Positions 1 through 10,400 of a stretch of 19,446 nt of DNA are shown here, one piece after another. Numbering within the stretch: position 1 is the stretch's first letter; each line of letters starts with the position of its first letter. The notes under the pieces were generated by a model that was not told where the DNA came from, ran no database searches, and was given only the letters and a program-made list of their open reading frames with translations. The DNA is from Temnopleurus reevesii (lineage: Eukaryota; Echinodermata; Echinoidea; Temnopleuroida; Temnopleuridae): the NCBI GenBank assembly GCA_036244855.1, contig BQKZ01006860.1, positions 12,848 to 32,293 on the forward strand, written 5' to 3'. The translations under genes were made by a program, and so were the position numbers.

Positions 1-1315
1 GCGCCCTCACGCATTAACCTTCAGGATACAGCCCGTTTACCTCATATATTCTTGTTCAGCATGAAAAACTAGTCTAGATTAACCACATGAAAATTTCTAC
101 CTCTTTTTGTGACACCTTCCTCAGTTATAACCCGGTCTACATGGATATTTGTCATTTTTTCTCCTTCTCGCATCGTCCGATGTGCACTCTGCTGCCTCAC
201 AGAAAAATCCAATAATACAATAAAACGTAACATGTGAAGAAAAAACAACCTGAAGCTGAAAATATATATTTATGAGCATTTAAAACGAAGCTATGGAGTC
301 GGCAAAACAAAGTCCCACACACGCGAGTAAATTAGAAACAGATGTGACCACCCCGGCTCCACATATTTATTTTCTCTAAAACTTATTGACGCCCTCATCG
401 GCTTCAAATTTACAACAATAGTCGGTGGGGAGAATTGTTCGCCATTCATTATCCAAGAGTTCCCCCTCAGCTCTTTACTTTTTCCTCTGTCTTTTTTTTT
501 CATTCTCCCTCCCCCTTTTTTCTCATCTTCTTCTTCTTCTTCTTTTTCTTTTTCTTCTTCTTCTTCTTCTTTTCTTCTTTTCTTCTTTTTCTTCTTTTCC
601 TCTTTTTATATCACCCTGAATTTGAAGGAAATACTAGTTTCACATATAAACATTTCCTTTGATAAGCCTGAGGAGAGGTCTCAAGTTTAGTTTTAAAACC
701 AGTTCATGTATCGTTCATTTCTACTTTCAGTTTAGTCTAGAATAAGCACATTCACTGTTGCATATATTATGTATATTTGTATTTTGCATTTCATCGGGTT
801 TGCTTTGCTTTGATTTCCATTCTGAACAAGAAACCTAAGTTGAAGTTATCAATTGGTAAGATTTTGTATTTTCTCCTTTTTTTCTGTTTACTGCAGAAAA
901 TTGATAAGAGTAGTATTTTCATGACTTAAAGTGTTTTTTATTCAAAAGTAGAGTTCATGTTACTCTCATTGTGCTGCAATGCACACACTGTGTGTGGCAC
1001 TTAAATATTGATAAAAGTATAACACAAAAGTCATTGAAATGTGACTCTATAGTTTGTCTGGATCATGTAATTGTCATATTTTGTAGGGATGACACTTTCC
1101 AGACATTTGTATGAATTCAAACTTTTTTCAACATGACGTAATTTGCCATGGAAGACATCATTCTGTCTATCTATCAAAAATACCTAGATGCAGACGGTTT
1201 TTAGACTGTTTCATGGATTGTAATGGTATCCTTGTTTTTTTACCTAAAATGAGTATGCCATTTCATGCTTAAAAATGAAATTTACATTTGTCTTTTATTG
1301 TTATTTTTATTTCAG
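1..1315. other. Intron upstream of the RUN-end exon; no exon recognised
   Basis: No exon with Rubicon similarity can be read here on either strand, so the exons for the start and main body of the RUN domain must lie further upstream. The stretch is AT-rich and contains the TTC-rich tract annotated separately. The open frames across that tract are low-complexity Phe/Leu/Ser translations and are not genes. No promoter or transcription start can be argued for. Confidence 0.6.
480..606 (+). repeat. Polypyrimidine (TTC/TTTC)n low-complexity tract
   Basis: Almost pure C/T over about 125 bases, dominated by TTC triplets with T runs and CCCTCCC patches. Such homopurine-homopyrimidine tracts are prone to length polymorphism and can form triplex DNA. 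It lies deep in the intron, about 700 bases before the first exon copy. Confidence 0.9.
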
Positions 1316-1422
1316 ATGATGCCTTCCTCTGCAGTGCTGCTCATTCCTCTGCCTTAGACATTTTACTTCAAGCCGTCGAGCAGAACAATGCCCGCCTTCT
1401 AGCTCAGGTCAATCCAAATCTG
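1316..1422 (+). CDS. RUBCN: Rubicon RUN-end exon, copy A (intact duplicate)
   Basis: A TTTATTTCAG acceptor precedes the exon and a GTAAAA donor follows it. It encodes (D)[11 protein letters not shown], then [17 protein letters not shown], matching the end of the Rubicon RUN domain, where human has AFLLSDAHVTA and AVEQNNPRLLAQ. It starts by completing a split codon (two bases) and ends on a codon boundary. By eye it is identical to copy B, 412 bases downstream, and the identity runs on into the intron until the ambiguous base at 1503. Because each copy needs one pending base at its start but leaves none at its end, A and B cannot be spliced in series without a frameshift. They are therefore alternatives, or one is an assembly duplicate. 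Confidence 0.6.
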
Positions 1423-4400
1423 GTAAAAAAACACAAAATAACTTTGAAATCTAGCATTCTTCTGCCTTAGATAGTCTTCTTTAAGCTGTAGAGCAGAACA
1501 ATNGTGGGGTCAAAGGTGGCAGTGCCCAGAATTTGTAAAATGTTTTTGATTTCTGATTGCATGGAAGAAGCCGTACATATCTTTCTGATTGCTCGATGGC
1601 GGAGGCATAAATTTTGACCGTGCGCGGTCGAGGATTCATCTAGTTTACATATGAATTAAGTGCTAAATTGTGCCTTTGATATTAACTAAATATATATTGT
1701 ATTTTATTGTCTTTTATTTCCTTCCAGATGATGCCTTCCTCTGCAGTGCTGCTCATTCCTCTGCCTTAGACATTTTACTTCAAGCCGTCGAGCAGAACAA
1801 TGCCCGCCTTCTAGCTCAGGTCAATCCAAATCTGGTAAAAAAACACAAAATAACTTTGAAATCTAGCATTCTTCTGCCTTAGATAGTCTTCTTTAAGCTG
1901 TAGAGCAGAACAATGCTCGCCTTCTAGCTCAGGTCAACCCAAACCTAGTAAAAAATAATTTTGAAACCTTCTCATAACTTTTTCAATCTAGCATTCTTCT
2001 GTCTTAGACATTTGACCTCAAGCCGTCGGGCAGAACAATGTCCGCCTTCTCGCTCTGGTCAACCCAAATCTGGTAAAAAAGACAAAAATATCTTTGAAAT
2101 CTAATCGTGACTTTGAAAATCTAGCACTCCTCTGCCTTAGACATTCTGCTTCAAGCCGTAGAGTAGAACAATGCCGGCCTTCTCGCTCAGGTCAACCCAA
2201 ATCTGGTATAAAAAACAATTTGAAATTTGAAATCTAATCTAGGTCGAGATGGTATGGTTGAAATTGTTAAGTAACAATATTGAATTACTTTATTTGGAGT
2301 TGTTGTTATGTCAGGCAAGGGTTCAGGTAGTCAAGAACAATGTTTGTGTATAGATTACATATGAAATTTTCATTTATGAGTAAACGCGCCTGTTAAAAGA
2401 ATAACTCATCCTTGAGTAGAGGGCAAATCTGAATCCACAAACTTTCAGTTATGGAAGTATCATGCAAGCCATGACCTGATTTTAAAAGCGATACCCACAT
2501 GTAAAGAGTCAAATTTATCTTCAAATATTAGGCCAAATTGAAGCCACAAAAAATTTTATTGAGTTTTGAATCTCAAATCCAAGCTTTTGCTATGTCTACA
2601 TTAATTGTTTATAATTCCAAATAATTCCAAATCAACCCTGAGTTCATTATTTCTATGAAAAGTATTAGTATTGGATGAGCAGTTTGTTTCACTGTTCATA
2701 AGAAATTATTTTTTTTATTATTTTTTTTTTTCACTGTATTTCAAATCTCCCATCATTTCCCAAGCTCCAGAAGTGTCCTTCGTCCCAAGGGGTGGCGCCT
2801 TCTTTCGGAAGTCCAAGGCTGTCCAGGGCACCAAGCATGTCAGCGGGACGGGATATCACATCATCTTCTGTCTCCCAGAGCAATGACCATGCCTCGGAAT
2901 CTCTGCTCCTCCCCTCCCCAAAGACGGACTCAGTCCTTGAGACGTCGGACAACCACGCCTACGGCCAGAGCCCCAATGTCCGGAGAAACTCTGCCAAGGA
3001 AGCATTAAAAGCGTTGCTTGAGGGATCATCTCATGAAGGATTCATTGGTGGATCGACGGCAAATGTAGTTGAAGCTTTTGCGACAGATCCCCTGTTGAAC
3101 CGTCAGGCTGTGCCTATCATGCGAGAGAGTTTCCAGAGGCCTCATGGGCTTCTCCGCGCAGAAAGTGACACCGCCCTCTTGAGGGGGTCCGCGGCTAGGA
3201 AGAAATTTGACGAGAACGAAAATAACCGTTTCCCAGCGAAGCGGAAGAGCCCGAGTGGTCTGGCCCAAAATGGTAGCAGTGATGCGTCAGTGAGGACGAG
3301 AAGAGATAGCACAATGTATTGGGAAGATAGGGATGATTTAGATGCTGATGAGGATCACCATGAGATACACAGTAAACTTGTTTTTACCTATGACAATTCA
3401 CCGTCCTCCTCTGTGCAGGGAAGAATGCTAGACTCCTCCACTGAAGAACTCGCAGTCTCAAAAAGTACCACTTCTCTTTCATCCGATCCCGGAGCTAACC
3501 AAAGACGCCACAGAACTAAGCAGCCCCAGAATGGGAACTCGTTAAATGTAAGCAGCCAGTCGCTTCATGCCTCAAGCAAAGAGCAGCTTTTGTTTTCTGA
3601 GGAGGAGGATGACCAGTTTGGTTTCCTGGACTCCGCCACTCATAGAGGGCGCCAAACAAAGCCACTTCTTCGGCGAAGCAGCGAAGAGATCGAAACCGAT
3701 CGCGCAACAACTTCTTCCCCGCCTCCAGTGAAGCACAAGTACAGAAGACATGCACGGTCGATGTCTGATCAAATCTCTAATGTGAGAGGAGGAGGGTTGG
3801 ATGATGTTCGCAGGGACTCTGTACCGGAAGGGAGGGTTTATAACGGCAAGAGATCTAAGGATGATGTCTATTCTTCATCTCTGCCGATTCCAGCCGATCC
3901 ACTAGCCGCGAGACGGATATCAGATGTTGGTAAGTGCAGAGTTATGTAGCAGATAACCATTTGTAACTTTTACTGTAAAATGAGATATTTTTGCAAACAT
4001 TCACTGTGTAAGCTGAATTTTTTTTCTGTGATTTTATCTCTGGGAATTTCATGGTCTTGGTCCACCAAATATTTCCACTCTGTATGATGCACATTCATAT
4101 GTATTAAAACACTGTCAAAACGTGAAAATGACAATGTTCACACCAATGTGTGGAGCTAGTCCAAAATTGCGAAAATATGTGTATGCTAAAGTATTGGCCT
4201 AAATGTATGTATACAGTAACTTTTGTGAATTTTTAAAGGACTAAACTTTTACAAAAGCAAAATGCTTGTAAAAGATATATTTGTTCAATAACGTCCATAC
4301 ACAATGGCTATATTTTAATAATAATAATAATAATAGTGGCTACTTGTATAGCGCACAGGTCCACCTTTCGGTGCTCATGGCGCTTTAATTGGAATTTAAT

Positions 4401-7400
4401 TTTACTATATAAACATCTTGAACACTCAGCACAATCAATACATGTGCTCAAGATTGCATGATTGGCACTCCATTATATGAATGAGCCCAAAGTTGCTGTG
4501 GAAAATGTGTGGCTTGTGGCAGGTATGGATTATTGTGTTGTGATAGAAAGGTCACAAACATGGAGTTGCAAAGTGAAAGTGGGTTTTCCCCTGTTTAAAC
4601 ACTTTCAGAATTTTCAGTTATGTGTTTTTCCCCAATTTTTGCTCTCCACATTCTCATCCTCGGACTCCGTTCATATGAAGACAGACTGCATTTGCTCCAT
4701 GAAATTTCTTTTGCAAAACATTTGATGATGATAGATTCTGAAGTGTTGTAAATGGCTGCATACATTATTCTGTTTATCTATAGATATGACATCACCAGCT
4801 ACAGATGGGTACTTCCCGCAACCCAGCCAGGGAGAGTCCCTTTTCACATTCCTCTCATCACAAGACTTTGCCACTTGTCCTGAAGTTGACAAGGTATGTA
4901 TAATAAATTTTTGATAAGAATATCAAGAGTTTAATTGAATGAGCAAAAGGATAATATATTATCTTAATTAAAGGAGCTTCACCAAAAGAATTTCCTATAT
5001 GCAATGCAATGAAAATGTAAATTGTGGAATTTGCAAAGCAGCCATTGTTACTATACCCATGGGACAAAGCTTTTTTAATCAGGCAATTCAAAATCAAATC
5101 AAATCACTCATCTTTCAAATTTGTTACCAGGGAAATGCTCACTTCACCATATGTCTTAAAAAAAAATGTTCAAATCAGGAGAATGCCAATTTCTGTACCT
5201 CTGAAGTGATTAACATTACCATTTAGAAAATGAAATGTCTTCATTAAGCCAGACATTGTCTAAAAAAAATAGAAATAATTAAATCATCTTAATGTCTCTC
5301 AAATTCCAAATCAGGAAAATGCCCATTTCTGCATCTCTGAAGCGATCATCGCCGCCGTGGAACAGATCAAATGCCACCAGCTAACCCGCCAGACGCCATC
5401 GGACCACGAATCGGACGGATCGGATGAGGAGATCCAGAGATTGAAGCAGAGGATACGTCTCAGACGGACGGAGAAACGGGAACGAAAGATGCAATCAGAA
5501 CAAGATGCTACACCCCATGGTGAGTTTGACTGATGTGGAGTTTTATAGAGATGCCAAGTGATCTGGAATGTTTAGCTGTATTTCATATGCATTTGAGGCT
5601 TTCAAATTGAAAGTTGAGAGTTTGGTTATTTTTGTCAAGTTTGCTCTAACTTTTGTTCAGCTGTTTTGCTACTTATTTCAGGGAATAATTTTACTTTTCT
5701 AATTTGATGAGCAGTTTTAGACAAAGAGGAATAATTTTTACAATTTTACTCTTCACTTCTATCTGCATTTGAGCAGGATTGTTACACAAAATATGTTTTG
5801 TCTAGCAATCCTGCTAAAATGTATAGCAAATTGCGATGCGATACTTGGAAATTTATTCCCTGAGTATTCAATTCTTTTAATGTAGTCTCCATGCATATTC
5901 CCAAACCGGTGGCAACTCTGAGTTTAGTGCATTCCTGCCAACTTAAAGTCCACTGTTTGATTGCTCATGGTAGTTGAACAAATTTAGGCTGATACTAACT
6001 GCTTATGATATTCCATAACTAAAAATGCATCATGCAGCTTGCCAGATGTCATTTACAGTATTCCACAATAGTGTATTCCTCAGTCTGTAAATTAACAAAA
6101 ATGCTTGGATTGTAAAAATAAATATAGAATGAAATTCCATGTAATTCCAAATTACATGATCATTTTCGGAAAATTTGTGTGGGACCTTTGCCTATTGACA
6201 GTATGCTTTATCAGACCATCAGAAGTCACTGATACCAACATAATTCTTGGTAGATTGAATCTTGGTCTGTCCACCCAAGAGAAAGCATTTTCTCAGTAGA
6301 TCTCAGAGTAACCACTTTGACTCTGCACAATCAGCTATTTCTGACTAAAATGTTTTTTAAAAATCCACCTCATCCTAGTTCCAACAGATTGACAAAATTC
6401 TGTAGAATATTGTACTTCTCGTTTATTATAGACAATTTTTAGTCCTTCATATTTTTGTACCAATTTACATTCACTTTGTGTTAAATCATCTAAACCCCTG
6501 TTATTCCCTCTCCATAATCTAGTTTTCAATGTTATCAGATTAAAAACCTTCAATGGTGGTATTGAATTACCCCACTGTTGTATCAGTGGCCTTATAATCC
6601 ATACCCCTGTTCCTTTAATGGTTTATTTGTTTTGACTTCATTCATTATATCTGACCGTTATTCCTTGTGTGATATGTGTAGTAATTACTTTTCTTATGCA
6701 TTCTTTTATTTCATTACTCTGTCACTTGCTTTTTTGTGTAATTGTCTGTAAAATCATGCATGGATTCACTGTCATATTCGTTGTATCATCACAATATGCA
6801 TGAACATTATTTTCTATTATTATTTTGTCATTTTGTCATTTCTCTATTTACTACCGTGTTTCCTTTCTCTCACTGTGTTTCCTCTTTTGTGATGTTTATT
6901 CTTCTTATTTTTCGTCTTCCTCTTCTTCTTCTCCTTCTTCCTCTTCCTCCTCGTTCTCCTTCTCCTCCTAATCATTCTTCTTCTACTTCTTATTACCCCC
7001 ACCCATTTTTCTCCTTCCTTTTCCTGTTTTCCCTCCTTTCTTCTTAGTTTTCTTTTCCTCTTTCTTCTCCTTTCTGTTCTTCTTCATCATTATCTTCTTC
7101 TTTCTCATTCTCCTCATTCTCCTTCTCCTTTCTCTCTTCCTCATTCTCCTTTTCCTTCATCTTCTTCCTCATCTACTCTTTGTCCACTTGTATTCATTCT
7201 TCTTTATCTTTTCTTGTATTCCTCTTAATATTCTTCTTCTTCTTTCTCTTCTTCTTCATCTTCTACTTATTTTTCCATGACTCCTTCTTCTTCCTCTTCC
7301 TGCTTCTTCATCTTCTCCCATGCATCCATGTATTGTCTCATCACATCACATACAGAAAGTGCAATATGGAGTCCAGAGCATGATGAGGAATCGCCATCAC

Positions 7401-10400
7401 TCTCCGACTCAGGTTCGTTTACAATGCAAGCAATTTTGTTATGCCTCCGCCACCGTAAGGTGGAGCCGGAGGCATTACGTTTTCGGGTTGTCCGTCCGTC
7501 CGTCCGTCCGACCGTCCGTCCGTCAGAAACTTGTTACCAGGATAAGTTCAGAACTGCTGGACGGATTTTAACCAAACTTGGCTCAAGTATGTATAAGCAT
7601 GTGAGGATGAGCTGATTAGATTTTGGGTTCAATGGGTCAAAGGTCACAGGGCCAAAAAACTTGTAAAAAATCACCTAAAATTGCTTGTTACCGCAATAAG
7701 TTCAGAACTGCTGGACAAATTTTGACCAAACTTGGCTCAAGTATGTATAAGCATGTGAAAATGAACTGATTAGATTTTGGGTTCTATGGGTCAAAGGTCA
7801 AAGGTCACAGGGCTAAAGAACTTGTAAAAAAATCACCCAAAATGGCTTGTTACCGCAATAAGTTCAGAACTGCTGGACAGATTTTAACCAAACTTGGCTC
7901 AAGTATGTAAAAGCATGTGAAAATGAACTGATTAGATGTTGTGTTCAGAGGGTCAAAGGTCACCGGGCAGAAAAACTTGTTCAAAATCAGCCGATAAAGC
8001 TCATTATTACAACTTCTAACAGAAAAATTGAACCAATTTCTTTCTAACTTACAGTGTGTAGCTCAATTATGTATAAGCATGTAAGGAAGAACATATGAGA
8101 TTTTGGGTTCAAGGGGCAAAGGTAGCAGTGTCCAAAATTTGTAAAATGTTTTTTATTTCTAATGGCATGGAACAAGCCATACATATCCTTCTTATTACGT
8201 GATGACGGAGGCATAAATTTTGACCGTGCACGGTCGAGGATTCATCTAGTTTAATTTGCACTGCATAAAATTTTACCTTATTTAAAAAAAAATGCATTAA
8301 AGAAGGTCTCCCCCTCGATCTTATACTACATCCAATTTTTCTTAAATTGCACTGCATGAAATATTGCCTAATTTTTTGAGAAAATGTATTAAAGATTGTA
8401 TTCTCTAGACGTTTTATACTACATGCAATTTTTTTTCAGTTGCAGTGCACGAGATATTGCTTTAATTTGGAGGGCATTGTTTATCTCTATGGGAAATTCC
8501 ATAAATATGAGATGTCTACATGTTTATGTGGTATCTTCCTGAACTACTTTCTAAATGTTAATAAAGGAAATGAAATATTGTCCCAGTAGAGATAAACATA
8601 CAAACTTTACTTCCTTGGCGTACTGAAGATACGCTGTACATAAACATGTACATGTACATGTACATTACCATTAGAGTGGATTTAATATTTCATTTGACAC
8701 TGCATATGTACGTTAGTCACCATGTAGTTGGTATGTTTTCCCCTGCATGCTACATACATCATTCCTTCTCCTTGAATTAATTTGTCTTCCCTAATCTTTT
8801 TAACATTTCCAAGGACTGCAAATCATTCACAGTCATGCATATCAATTATCGTCTTATTATTTGCCTTTAATCTTACACCTATCACGTTTTCCTTCACCAT
8901 AGCAGTCATCGGCTGTCTGAAAAAAATAGTTTGACAATTCTCTTAACATGAAAATTAGTGTTTATGTTGTACAAGAATATCAACAGAGTTTAATGATGAT
9001 TAATCATTTCACAAAACAAATTTTAATTTCAGTTTTCATTCTTCTAACAGCTTCTGAGGAATCGGTAGAGGAGGCAGAAGACTTTGTTGTAACAGATTCT
9101 TCCGTCGATACCAATCTGGTTGCTATGAAGAGTAAGGGGTTGACGTCATCTCTTGGTTCTCTCTATTCAGGTGAGTTTCTCCAAATAATCCATCATCCAG
9201 GTACATGTATGTGGTATAGTGATGCCAAGCATTCCTGAATATGCATGAGATCGATATTAAAATGTGAATAATGCAACTGCTGAAAAAGTGCTAGAAAACA
9301 TAACACACTGGCCATACTTTGAGCCATGCACTTGTAACGAAGGCTGCAGATGGAAATAAAAATACACAGTGTACACATTTCAAAACGGGCAGTATATTTA
9401 TATCTGGGCAGTATACTCTATACATCCAGATCAGCAGTCATGGAATTAGATTTACTTCTTGGCTATGGCAGCCTTCCAGATTGTTGTATGTTGCAGCTTT
9501 TGTACTCTGCAATAATATTCTGCTATTATGATTAGTGTTCATCATCATAAATTTTGAAGGGATGTCATGGAAAGCAGTAATTTATTGATTGAAAGTCATA
9601 GAATTCTGTTTTCAAATTTCTGTGGGACCCCTGTAACATACTGGAATTAAATACATGAATTATTTCCTTTCACGATAACACAGTTGTCAAATAGAGATTT
9701 TACAACATAAAGACCATGAATTGATGTGCCATTTTCTTAGATGCTGACCTGAAGCGAGCCAACAAGATGTATCCCCTGGAAACCGTGCTCCCTCTCGGCA
9801 AGATAGAACCAACATCCAATCAGCTTTCAGCAGAATCCATCGCTCTTTCACTCATCAAGAAGTTCTCCTTTCGTCAGCTCCCGGCCGCCTCGGAGCTAGA
9901 GTGGCTCGTCTCTGAGAAGGATGCTCCACAACAGGTAGGAGGAATCTACTCTGATTAATCCATTGACTACCGAATTTTGTGATTCCCTTAGACTTTGTAC
10001 AGGACTACCCAGTTCCAGTAATAATATAATAATAATAATATATGCAATTTATATCGCGCACGTATCCACTCTCATTGCTGAGTGCTCAAGGCGCTTTGCA
10101 TCTATTACCCAGCCACCAGCGCACTTGGCATTTCAAGGAATAAATATTCCTGCCAGGTACCCATTCACCTCACCTGGGTTGAGTGCAGCACACTATGGGT
10201 AAATTTCTTGCTGAAGGAAATTAACGCCCTGGGAGAGATTCGAACCACCGACCCTCTAGTTAAGAGGCGAGAGTTAGAACCACTACACCACGACGCTCCC
10301 AGTAGTCATTGTGTTAGCAGCTGACATTGTGTTGCTTAAATGAAGGTCCTCTCGGAGAGTTAACCAATTGACTAAGAAACTTTGTACAGGACTACCTGGT

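Noticed and set aside
425..662. Two overlapping + strand ORFs of 64 and 75 codons
   Set aside because: They translate a TTC-rich low-complexity tract into Phe/Leu/Ser runs; no gene-like features.
2731..2952. Antisense ORF of 73 codons over the large exon, and similar ones at 3026-3268 and 3516-3772
   Set aside because: Shadow frames of a well-supported exon on the other strand.
6742..7383. Several + strand ORFs rich in Phe, Leu and Pro
   Set aside because: Produced by the long polypyrimidine tract; the only real coding bases are those of the exon at 7356.
7277..7615. 112-codon ORF with a [12 protein letters not shown] repeat
   Set aside because: The repeat is translation of the TCCG microsatellite in the mobile element; the frame runs through a splice donor.
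7530..8130. CRISPR-like array
   Set aside because: The units are long (154-162 bases), similar throughout with no unique spacers, and the genome is eukaryotic.
10231..10300. Minus-strand tRNA gene
   Set aside because: The tRNA-like fold is imperfect and it continues into a SINE body with a triplet tail and target-site duplication.
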